Source: Zoroaster sp. YZ-2022
Lineage: Eukaryota; Echinodermata; Asteroidea; Forcipulatida; Zoroasteridae
Assembly: GCA_029582265.1 (NCBI GenBank)
Contig: CM055819.1
Coordinates: 38,079,934 to 38,143,933 of the forward strand
Direction: 5' to 3'
Length of the DNA stretch: 64,000 bases
How positions within the stretch are numbered: position 1 is the first letter of the stretch; the number at the start of each line of letters is the position of its first letter. The notes below the pieces were generated by a model, which searched no databases, was not told the DNA's origin, and saw only the letters and a list, made by a program, of their open reading frames with translations. A program made the position numbers and the translations under genes. This document shows, piece after piece, positions 37,182 through 47,457 of the stretch.

Positions 37182-38139
37182 GGTGTTCGGGTATGCGCCC
37201 GAAACACCTATTGTTATTGTTCGGTTTTTTAATTTTATTTTTAGGTGTTCGGGTATGCGCCCGAAACACCTATTGTTATTGTTCGGTTTTTTTTTTTTTT
37301 TTTTTTTTTCTTCTCCTTCTTCTTCTTCTTCTTAGGTGTTCGGGTATGCGCCCGAAACACCTATTGTTATTGTTCGGTTTTTTTTTTTAGGTGTTCGGGT
37401 ATGCGCCCGAAACACCTATTGTTATTGTTCGGTTTTTTATTTTTAGGTGTTCGGGTATGCGCCCGAAACACCTATTGTTATTGTTCGGTTTTTTTTTAAT
37501 TTTTTTATTTTTCTTCTCCTTCTTCTTCTTCTTCTTCTTCTTCTTCTTCTTTTCCGGATCGATTGTCTACAAAAAAACACATACTTGCAAACTTCACATG
37601 AACTTGAAACTTGGCACATACTTAGAACATAACACGTAGATGAAACATAATTTGTCACGTCATTATTAGGTCATCAGATATCGAATTTCGATCAATCATA
37701 CTTTATTAGTTAAAACGTTTGATTACGTTGCAAATGAAAGACTACACGGCTTTTTCAACGCTAAAAAGTGCGCCTCTGTTGGTGAATGTAAATCAGCTCT
37801 GGTCGTGCTCATTATGTATGCATGTTTAAGGAATTGAGCGTACGCTAATATGGATTGTCGCTCTCTATCGGCAAAAACGATTGTCTACAAAACACATACT
37901 TGCAAACTTCACATGAACTTGAAACTTGGCATATACTTAAAACTTAACACGTAGAAGAAACATAATTTGTGACGTCATGATTAGGTCATCAGATATCGAA
38001 TACAATAAATCAAAGTTTAATATTTAAAAATCATATCTCAACAACCACAAAAGGTAATTCACAATTTTTGTACCATTGTATAGATTGTTAATTGTGGAAA
38101 AATATTTACACAAAGGTGACCCCAATTTGACCTTTCCCT
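37182..38139 (-). mobile_element. Helentron-like element C with five tandem 3' ends, truncated by the gap
   Basis: It is inverted relative to A and B. Five head-to-tail copies of the terminal 50-90 bases (AGGTGTTCGGGTATGCGCCC..., ...TTGTTATTGTTCGG) start at about 37182, 37243, 37335, 37390 and 37446. The last joins the GAA-type tract (as TTC), the two 3' modules and one satellite unit, which enters the N gap. Confidence 0.8.
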
Positions 38140-38639
38140 NNNNNNNNNNNNNNNNNNNNNNNNNNNNNNNNNNNNNNNNNNNNNNNNNNNNNNNNNNNNN
38201 NNNNNNNNNNNNNNNNNNNNNNNNNNNNNNNNNNNNNNNNNNNNNNNNNNNNNNNNNNNNNNNNNNNNNNNNNNNNNNNNNNNNNNNNNNNNNNNNNNNN
38301 NNNNNNNNNNNNNNNNNNNNNNNNNNNNNNNNNNNNNNNNNNNNNNNNNNNNNNNNNNNNNNNNNNNNNNNNNNNNNNNNNNNNNNNNNNNNNNNNNNNN
38401 NNNNNNNNNNNNNNNNNNNNNNNNNNNNNNNNNNNNNNNNNNNNNNNNNNNNNNNNNNNNNNNNNNNNNNNNNNNNNNNNNNNNNNNNNNNNNNNNNNNN
38501 NNNNNNNNNNNNNNNNNNNNNNNNNNNNNNNNNNNNNNNNNNNNNNNNNNNNNNNNNNNNNNNNNNNNNNNNNNNNNNNNNNNNNNNNNNNNNNNNNNNN
38601 NNNNNNNNNNNNNNNNNNNNNNNNNNNNNNNNNNNNNNN
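38140..38639. other. Assembly gap, exactly 500 N
   Basis: A fixed-size gap inside satellite DNA of element C. The missing DDX47 C-terminal exon(s) and the element's 5' end may lie in it. Confidence 0.99.
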
Positions 38640-38805
38640 ATCTGTAAACTGGGAACTTTTAAAAACCTAACCACGCTCAATGCAACAAGATGTAAACAAG
38701 TTGTTGCATCTTGTTGTCCTCAGCAGAGAACAAAAGAACCATTGTTCTAGCTGGTGGATCTTGTTGAATTGAGCAGGCAGCACACTTTTCTGTTGTTGCA
38801 TTATA

Positions 38806-39157
38806 ATAATAATAATGTAGACTTACATAGCGCACGTATCCACCAAACTGGTGCTCAAGGCGCATTATTAACCATGCTCACCGGGCGCATAAATCATTCC
38901 TGAAACCATCTCAGCTCCCTGGGGAGTATACAGCTCAATTGCTGCCATTTCGGGCGCATATAGGGCTAATCAAACACAACAACCAACTCTGCCCACACAG
39001 GTACCCATGTACCCCTGGGTGGAGAGAAGCAATTATGGTAAAGTGTCTTGCTCAAGGACCCAAGTATCATGGTCGCAGTCGAGATTCGAACCCACATTCT
39101 GACGACTCAGCCATCAGCACAAATCCGATGCACTAAACCACTCGACCATGGCACACC
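38806..39157 (-). mobile_element. tRNA-derived SINE, minus strand, different head
   Basis: The tail is GTAGACTTACATAGCGC and the body matches the 11553 family, but the head inverse (GAGATTCGAACCCACATTCT, then AAACCACTCGACCATGGCAC) is more diverged. It lies 81 bases beyond the last visible DDX47 exon. Confidence 0.8.
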
Positions 39158-39237
39158 ATTATGTGGCATTCAGCAGAGTGTCCGTGCAAATCCCCGTCAG
39201 GGGCCAATGTCATTCTCATTGTCTATTTGTGACTTAC

Positions 39238-42200
39238 TGTGTGACAAATGTAATTGATTTTCCTGCTCTGCCGGCTCTTGCTGTCCTACCCACCCTGTGA
39301 ATGTAGTCCTGAAAAAAATATGCAGAATATCAACAGAAACAACTATAAATCCGATATAATTCCTGTGTGAAAATCATTAAACAATCGATTTGTTTGCCAT
39401 TACATCTTATATCTAAAAAATAAAATGACCTGTCCCAATTTTTTTTGTGGGTTTTAAAAACAATTTTTTTAATGTATGCATGGTTTGGACAAGCTCCACG
39501 AGCACTTGTTTTGTTAACTATCTTATATGAAGAGAAAATCGAAAACCCTTTGAAACAAAAAGGTCTTCACTGAAGCGAATGATTCACTAAACTAACCTTT
39601 GAATGTGTTGGGATGTCAAAATTAATGACGACATCAACATGAGGGATATCCAGACCTCTGTAAAAATGAAAGAAAAACAGGAGAACAGCTATGAGTATAA
39701 TGCGTCTGTTGTTGTCACATAGGTGTCTTGTTGCTATATTATGGCGAAAAAAGTCTCTGATTTTTGGTTCCCGCGCTTTGAAACAATTTCCAATTGCAGC
39801 CAAAATTGCTGGATCGATGGGAATTCTGCCGAGCTGTGTATTAAACGGCTTTTATTTAACCACCATACTTTATGTATGAGAAATTTGGTCTGGTTCCAAT
39901 AACCGCGTATAAAAAAAATATATATATAAAAAAAATGCGTCGCTGCATCAATTTCTAAGCCGACCTAGGACCAGAAACCGGAGACCTTTCTTGTTTGGCT
40001 TTAGTGAATTCATACTTCAGCTACTGTTTGGCTTTAGTGAATTCATACTTCAGCTACTGTTTGGCTTTAGTGAATTCATACTTCAGCTACTGTTTGGCTT
40101 TAGTGAATTCATACTTCAGCTACTGTTTGGCTTTAGTGAATTCATACTTCAGCTACTGTTTGGCTTTAGTGAATTCATACTTCAGCTACTGTTTGGCTTT
40201 AGTGAATTCATACTTCGGCTACTGTTTGGCTTTAGTGAATTCATACTTCGGCTACTGTTTGGCTTTAGTGAATTCATACTTCGGCTACTGTTTGGCTTTA
40301 GTGAATTCATACTTCGGCTACTGTTTGGCTTTAGTGAATTCATACTTCGGCTACTGTTTGGCTTTAGTGAATTCATACTTCAGCTACTGTTTGGCTTTAG
40401 TGAATTCATACTTCGGCTACTGTTTGGCTTTAGTGAATTCATACTTCAGCTACTGTTTGGCTTTAGTGAATTCATACTTCGGCTACTGTTTGGCTTTAGT
40501 GAATTCATACTTCAGCTACTGTTTGGCTTTAGTGAATTCATACTTCAGCTACTGTTTGGCTTTAGTGAATTCATACTTCAGCTACTGTTTGGCTTTAGTG
40601 AATTCATACTTCGGCTACTGTTTAAAAATATATACGGATGATGGTATCAAACATACCTTGAAATCTTTCTATCTGAGGTGATATTAAGAAATGTTAAACG
40701 TTATTCCCCAATTACGCACGACTGAATTGTGGTGACGAACAGTACTAAGTCCACGTAATAATGAATACAAAGTTCGTGTTCACTGATAATAATTCCTGAA
40801 TACATTTTCATTATTTTTCTCGTTAACGACACAACGTAATGAGCTGAAACTTTCACAGGTCTGTTATTGTCTTCATATGGAGTAATACACAGTAGAATGG
40901 AAGTGTACCAATAGAATACCTTCTCTCTTAAAGGGACACTATCATCACGATCAGAGCAGACTTTCAACAGAGCATGGAATCGACATCATAACACACAGTA
41001 GAATGGAAGTGTACCAATAGAATACTTTCTCTCTTAAAGGGACACTATCATCACGATCAGAGCAGACTTTCAACAGGGCATGGAATCGACATCATAATAC
41101 ACAGTAGAATGGAAGTGTACCAATATAATACTTTCTCTCTTAAAGAGACACTATCGTCACGATCAGAGCAGACTTTCAACAGGGCATGGAATCGACATCC
41201 TAGTTTAGGATGAACACGGTGACCGAAACGGACTGGCTCATTTATGCAGGCAGCAACGGTAGTATGACCTTATCATGCGGGGTTTTATTTTCAGTCACTG
41301 AGTTAATCTAAAACTCAGCACTCTGATTCCATGCCCTGTTGATTGTGATGACATTGCCCCTTTAAGTACTTACCTGCTAGCTACATCAGTAGCAATCAAG
41401 ATAGAGCGACTCTTCCCTTTGAACTTATTCAGTGTTCCTAATCTCTTGGACTGTTGATGGAAAGAAAATACACATTACCAAGGAATAATAATTTATTTAT
41501 TTATACTTTTTAGAATGAAATTCAGAACATGCACTAATGGTTAGATCAAATGTTTCATCCACATGGAGAACCTCAAATATTCTATCAATGTCATGATTAC
41601 TTTTAAATGGAAGGTACAACACATTGAAGATGTAACAAATGTTCATCCTTTCTCTGAAATGACAGCCTTTCCGACAGAATATTTTGTCAGGATAAATGGT
41701 ACCTTTATTAACATTACATCAAGTTAACTTTCTGAGAACAATAAGGTTATTTAGTAACCAGGTAATTGCCAATGTTATACCTGCCCTTTATACAAAAATC
41801 TTAGTGTAAAGGGACACTGTTATTTGCAGTGCACATACAAGAGTTACAAAAACAACTTCGGAAACCCTGTTTTTTTTCCAATGAAAATGAAAATCAGACG
41901 CCCAATTTTAACATCGGGTACTTCAGAAAAATATCTACACATTATCCCAGTGTGATTCATGATGATGTTTTTGTAGAGGAAAGGCAACTGTACCCAAGCA
42001 AAGGATACTTCAGTTAGAATATCAGAATGTCTATGTGAACATTTTGAAGGGGCACCAAGGCCAAGAACCAGGGAAACATGGCCTCCGTGAAATTCCACGC
42101 CTGGTAAGAGAGGAAATGAGTTTACCTGTGACATCTGTCCGTGCAAGGGGATAGCTGTCATGCCAAGGTTGCGTAACATCAGCGCCACTCGCTGTGTGTT

Positions 42201-45200
42201 ATTACATGTACTGCAGAATACCATGAAGTTGTTTCCCGCTAATTCATTCAGGATGTAGACTAAATAGCAATCCTAGAAAGTAGAATAACACTCCAAAACA
42301 TTACTGAATAATCAAAGAATTAAACAAATATTAAGCTACTACACAAGGACAATTAACAATGTACTCATATTCAATATTTACAATTCATTTTATTCACTTT
42401 CGAGTTAATGTCCTCCAGATACCCTTCCTTTTTTAATTTTTTGGTATTTTTTTAAAATTTTATTTTACTTTACTTTTGATTTAATTTTGCCCTACACCGA
42501 CGTTTATCACCCGATGCAAGAAATTCATCAACTTGTTTTACTTTATTTGATTTTTTTTTTGGGGGGTGGGGTTGTTCGACCCCTTCTTTGTCACCCTTGA
42601 TTCAACTGTGACATGATGTTACTTCATAAAAAGCATATGATGTTATGTCAATTCTGATTTGCTATGACTTACTTTATATTTAGCTGGTATAAATATGTAG
42701 AATTGTTTCAGCTTCTCAACAGTATCGTACTTGCTGGATACCTCAACTTTGATGGGATCTTTCAGTGACGCTCTTTGTAGCTTGGCAACCTGTGGGAATA
42801 CAGGCAAAAGAAAAAAGTTCACTCAGACAGTCTATTCATTCATTTACCAGTCAGTCTACTAGCCAGCTAGTCTACCAGCCAACCAGCTAACCTGCTGGCA
42901 GGCCGGCCGGCTGACTGGGCTGTCTATATCCTATCGGCTCCGACCGTACCATTCAAGGGATTTCATTGGAAACGTTGCGCCGAGGCTAATGTAATACTAC
43001 TATGCGCGCGCGTACTTCTGCCATCCAAATATCGCTGGAGATATTACGCGTGGATGCCCATCATCACGCACAAGGTCAAAGTTCAATCTTGGGAACATGG
43101 CGGCCACGTGGCCGGTATCTGGCGACCACGAGCCTTGAAGTGTGACATCACATCTTCAGGCTAAGCATACAGTGTCTTTGAAAGGCTGCGTGCATACATG
43201 AACCAATGAGTGACCTTGGCCTCTGAACGAGGGAGCCCTTCACTTTGCATACAGTGTCTTTGAAAGGCTGCGTGCATACATGAACCAATGAGTGACCTTG
43301 GCCTCTGAACGAGGGAGCCCTTCACTTTGCATACAGTGTCTTTGAAAGGCTGCGTGCATACATGAACCAATGAGTGACCTTGGCCTCTGAACGAGGGAGC
43401 CCTTCACTTTGCATACAGTGTCTTAGAAAGGCTGCGTGCATACATGAACCAATGAGTGACCTTGGCCTCTGAACGAGGGAGCCCTTCACTTTGCATACAG
43501 TGTCTTTGAAAGGCTGCGTGCATACATGAACCAATGAGTGACCTTGGCCTCTGAACGAGTGAGCCCTTCACTTTGTGATGTCAGTGCATAATGTCTATAC
43601 CTTCTTGGTCATGGTTGCCGAGTAGAGATATGTGTTTCGCTCCTTGGGAAGAACCTTCAAGATCTTATCAAGCTCTGCCTCAAAGTCCATGTTTAAGATG
43701 CGATCTGCCTCGTCCATCACCTTTAAGAACAAAATAGAATATTATGAAGAGAACACACTGGAATCACAACTATCCATTCTGGGAATACACTCTTCTAGCA
43801 ATTAACATTCCACTTGTTTGTACAAAAATGTTTCAATGACAAATGTCAATTATCGGTTTAAAAAAGAAATTGTAAATTAAAGACATCTAATTGTCTATGT
43901 AACTAAAGCCATTGTTACAGCGTTGTTTATTTGCCCTTTATCTTATCAGGATAGCCTTCTCAGTTTAAAAAACTGCTTTCCTTGAGGGCCCTGTATTAAA
44001 ACAATATTAAAAGTTTAAACCAATCTACAATAAAAACCAGTAAAAAACAAATATGGGCAAATTATTAAAATAAACAAACATTATGAGATAACATTTAAAA
44101 CATAAGATTCTGAACACCTCAAATATAAAACAGGAAATGGTAGAAAGTGTAAAACTGATTTCAATTAAATAAACAGGTTTCAATTAAAAAACAGCAATTG
44201 AATAAAGATAAAATATTTAAAACAATGGCAATTAAGGTAATTGAATACAACACAATGCAACAAGCTTAAATCAAAAGTAAACGGCATTGAAGACATTCCA
44301 AAGAAAAAGAAAATTGAACTGAAGATGCACAAAAAAACAAGCACGGTAAAATACAAATAAAAGCATTAACACTATAAATAATTAACCCTCCTACTACTAC
44401 AAGGATCAAAATCAATCCTTACGTGTAGTAAGTACATTTACAGGTCAAAATAAGTCAACCGTTTTTGACTGGTAAAAGCATTGTCTTGTATTGTTCAGGG
44501 TTGTTAAAATGACAGTAAAAACCAGTCAAAAATGCCCCTGTGTGCACATTTGGGTCAACAGTCAAAACAAGCAGTTGACTGATTTTGACCTCTATAGCTA
44601 CTTAAGTGCAGCTATAGTAGGAGGGCTAAGGAAGGACATTGAACAAAATAAATAGCAGCATTAGAAAATTAATGTCAAAAGCATTTTTAAAATTTAAAAG
44701 TATTAATGCAGGATTAAAACAAATCAAAAGTAGAAAGGATAAAATGTAGTATAAGCTCAAGCCATAAAAGTTACGAATATTCGCCCCGAACAAGGCTAAA
44801 AGCTCCTCAAGGTACAGTGCTACAATAGAAGTCAAATAAAATGTAAATAGACTCGGAGGAGCTGAATGTGGGAATTGAGATTCCTCTTGAAACAGGATAG
44901 ATCGTAGGATGAAGGGAAACATGCACCAGGCAAGGAATTCCAAAGAGATCCAGCACATAGGAAAGAAGCTATTAGTATAGGTAAAAGCTATCGTATCAAG
45001 TACTGTGTACTTCATACTACAGTACACAGATGATGTCATGTTTACATACGTTTCTCATGCACACTGCTTCTGATGTACGGAAGCTACGTTACGTGTGATT
45101 GTGTCTGTCCATTGATAAAATATAAGCTACTATTATTTAAAACCAACTCACCAGATATTTCAAAGCTCTGAGACTAAAACCTTTTGTGTTTTCCAAGTGA

Positions 45201-47379
45201 TCCACCAGACGTCCTGGGGTAGCTGTGATATAAATCATATTCAATAAGTAAATTAGACTCATTAATTAGACATGAATGTATGTTCAATCAGACAGATAAA
45301 ATGAACCTCCACATTTGGTGTCTTTGAGAACCCTGTTTTTTTTCTCCTTTTAAACAAAAAATCCAATATGCCTGATGATCCCAAACACAAATTACATTCT
45401 CTAGATTAGGATCATCAAGTCAGATTTCATGAGACATGATGGGCCTACGTACATACATTGTGCATAACTGGCTTATGTCAAAAACTTGCTTTGTTAGGTG
45501 CATGTACTTTTCTTTGTCAAGGTGTGGACACTACTAAACTGGAAAAATGAATAGGTAAGATTTGAAGCTTTGCATGGTGGAAGTACAGTAGGAGTAAGGT
45601 TTGCAGTAGCACCACGTAACAATCTCTTTAGAGTTGTAATAAGTGTTGGTTCTGAGAAGAACTGGAGGTGAGAAACTCAATGTTTCAATCAGCATACTCT
45701 GAATGTCTTCAAGAGAACTTAATACAACCGTTTGTTACACGGTGCTAATGCAAACCTTACCACCCAAAATTTAACAAGTAGAAATAGTGCATACTTGGTT
45801 TCAATCAGGGATAAGACATAAATGGTGTTAAGTCATCAAACAGAAGAGATTGGTTACTTACCGACTATAACATGTGGTTTCTTGGCTAACTGCAAAGCTT
45901 GTGTCATCATATCAATACCGCCAATAACTACAGCTGTAGATCAATTGACATCAACACTATGTTCAAACATCTTGTATATTTTATTTTTTGAAGATTTGTA
46001 AATAAAAAGTGGTTCCCTTCAGTCTGCACATGAAATAGTTGCAGGACATTTCGTTGAATAAGAGCGCATGACTCAAGTTGAATGTGACTTAATTGAGTAA
46101 TACAGAAACAAATCAATACAAGTATTCGGCCAACAACAAAAAAACTCAGGTTTCTGGTCTCTCTCAGACCCACGTGTCGGCATTTTTAATTTGCTTTTTT
46201 TTGTGCTATGAAACGATGTCCAATTGCAGCCAAAATTGCTGGATCGATTGGAATTCTGCCATGTTGTGCTTTAAATGACTTTTTCACATAGGGGTATGAA
46301 CGTTTGCCTGATTTGTGAGGCCTCTCTTAGCCACCATACTTTGTATATGGGAAATTTGGTCTCCGCGTATACAATGTATCACATAGTTCCCTGCAGGCAA
46401 AAAAAAAGACGGCCACAAAAAAAAGCGCGTCACTGCACCGATTTTAAGCCAACCGATGACCAGAAACCCGAGACTTTTTTTTGGTCTTATCTATGAGTAT
46501 TACAACACTGCTACAAGATCCATATGTCGCTGTGTAGAGACACGCTCTGTACAATACCCGGAAAGTAACCTAGATTAATACCACAAGTCACCTGACCTCA
46601 GTGCTTCAAACTGTTCAGTTATCTGTAAGGCCAATTTCCCTGTTGTCTTGAGTCTAAATAACCATAATTATGTTTTAGTAATCTTAACCCTCCTACTATA
46701 GCTGCACTTTTAGTGTCAAGTAGCTATAGAGGTCAAAATCAGTCAACTGCCTGTTTTGACTGTTGAACCAAATGTGCACACAAGGGCATTTTTTGACTGG
46801 CTTTTTACCATATTTTGACCACCCCGAACAACACAAGATCAATGTTTTTACCAGTCAAAACTGTCATCTCATACCTGTAAATGTACTGCTACACGTAAGG
46901 TTTGACAGTGTTTGACTTTTATGCACTGATATACCTTGGCAAGTATATCAAAATTTTGACCCTTGTAGTAGTAGGAGGGTTAATAATTAACTAATCTTAA
47001 ACAGGTTTATTTCCATTTTCTGCAAGTGATCCATATACATTGTAGCTGATATAGCAGGTATCTGGAAGGCAAATTTTATTCAGCTATTTAATCTAAATAG
47101 TTCAATATATTAGTTATTTCAATAAACAATCTAAAATGTAAAGGTAATCTAGGTAACTAACTAGTATAATCCTGGTTTATTTTCACTTACCACAAGTCAC
47201 CCCTATACTCGATCCAAGTGCTTCAAACTGTTCAGATATCTGGAAGGCTAATTCCCTGGTGGGTGTGAGTATGAGGGCAAACAGTCTCTGGGGTCTGTCC
47301 AGTAACGCTTGCAGAATAGGAAGTGCAAACGCTCCAGTTTTACCTGAACCCGTCTCCGCTAAGCCAATTATATCTCGTC
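39238..47379 (-). CDS. DDX47: DEAD-box RNA helicase DDX47 (Rrp3 homologue), exons 2-10
   Basis: Nine exons, all phase-compatible: 47191-47379, 45862-45933, 45152-45222, 43601-43720, 42673-42789, 42126-42272, 41374-41450, 39597-39657 and 39238-39308, about 308 codons. Motifs in order: I AETGSGKT, Ia PTRELA, GG (VIGGID), Ib [58 protein letters not shown](N)[13 protein letters not shown] and [13 protein letters not shown] identify DDX47 over other DEAD-box proteins. It is an ATP-dependent RNA helicase of the nucleolus in 18S rRNA maturation. The human protein has about 455 residues. Missing here are exon 1 with the Q motif and everything after FVTQ; no candidates were found, and the C-terminus may be in the N gap. 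One donor is GTTAGT. PALB2 lies directly upstream on the same strand. All visible exons are intact. Confidence 0.95.
39745..39988. mobile_element. MITE (AGTCTCTGGTTTCTGG family) in a DDX47 intron
   Basis: AAAAAAGTCTCTGATTTTTGG at the left is inverted as GACCAGAAACCGGAGACCTT on the right. The core AAAATTGCTGGATCGAT is shared with 46138-46485, 52152-52525 and 59648-59815. Confidence 0.75.
39994..40623. repeat. 33-bp minisatellite, 19 units
   Basis: The unit is TTTGGCTTTAGTGAATTC plus ATACTTCAGCTACTG. The only variable site is CAG/CGG, in the order six CAG, five CGG, then CAG, CGG, CAG, CGG, three CAG, CGG. It starts six bases after a MITE in the DDX47 intron. Because 33 is divisible by three, long repetitive frames result; I reject these as genes. 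Confidence 0.95.
40916..41366. mobile_element. MITE with TIR TTAAAGGGACACTATCATC and duplicated left end
   Basis: The left end (AGAGCAGACTTTCAACAGGG) occurs three times at about 40962, 41058 and 41165. The inverse right end is GATTCCATGCCCTGTTG to CCCCTTTAA at about 41326-41366. It abuts the exon ending at 41374, leaving only eight bases. Confidence 0.7.
42930..44545. repeat. Duplicated segment, copy 2 (partner 4777-6520)
   Basis: It contains the intact DDX47 exon with motif II, a five-unit 82-bp array (43166-43575) and the flanking introns. Copy 1 carries two stops in the exon, so this copy is the functional parent. Confidence 0.85.
44396..44625. mobile_element. TTAA-flanked MITE (CCCTCCTACTA)
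   Basis: TTAA precedes CCCTCCTACTACTAC; the right end TATAGTAGGAGGG is followed by CTAA, a decayed TTAA. TTAA targets and CCC-type ends suit piggyBac or Kolobok. Confidence 0.75.
44836..44985 (-). mobile_element. Fragment of LINE reverse transcriptase C-terminus
   Basis: The minus strand reads [20 protein letters not shown], then CFKRNLNSH, a stop soon after. 'R.WNSLP', 'S...FK..L' is the usual tail of CR1/RTE-like reverse transcriptases. It lies in a DDX47 intron. Confidence 0.65.
45565..45765. repeat. Foldback-family fragment (TTTGCATGGTGGAA)
   Basis: Shares TTTGCATGGTGGAA, GTTCTGAGAAGAACTGG-type and TTTCAATCAGCATACTCTGA words with the elements at 14202, 2530 and 25293. Confidence 0.5.
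46138..46485. mobile_element. MITE (AGTCTCTGGTTTCTGG family)
   Basis: The left end CTCAGGTTTCTGGTCTCTC and right end GACCAGAAACCCGAGACTTT are inverted. The core CAATTGCAGCCAAAATTGCT is shared with the copies at 39745 and 52152. Confidence 0.75.
46579..47075 (-). pseudogene. Two degenerate copies of the 3' part of DDX47 exon 2
   Basis: 46579-46655 (ACCACAAGTCACC ... GTGCTTCAAACTGTTCAG) and 47003-47075 (GTATCTGGAAGGCAAAT) resemble the last 75 bases of the exon ending at 47191, including its donor region. Both are diverged, and the reading frame is lost. The TTAA MITE at 46688-46979 sits between them. They look like exon-sized tandem duplication relics. Confidence 0.6.
46688..46979. mobile_element. 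Complete TTAA-flanked MITE, 292 bp
   Basis: TTAA (46684-46687) and TTAA (46980-46983) bracket CCCTCCTACTATAG ... TAGTAGTAGGAGGG. It contains internal TTTTGACTG-type repeats and no coding. Confidence 0.9.
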
Positions 47380-47457
47380 CTGCAAATTGATAATTCAGAT
47401 TTTTATTTAAAAAAAATCATAATCATCATCATCTATCAATGTTGTAAAATGGAAAAG

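Noticed and set aside
35968..37658. Arg-rich and Phe/Leu-rich frames
   Set aside because: Translations of the AAG/TTC tract of Helentron-like elements.
39991..40681. Long plus-strand frames of 216 and 228 codons with 11-residue repeats
   Set aside because: Produced by a 33-bp tandem repeat read in two frames; there is no codon structure or splice context.
44626..45039. A 137-codon hydrophobic protein
   Set aside because: It is another frame of DNA whose correct minus-strand frame is a LINE reverse-transcriptase tail.
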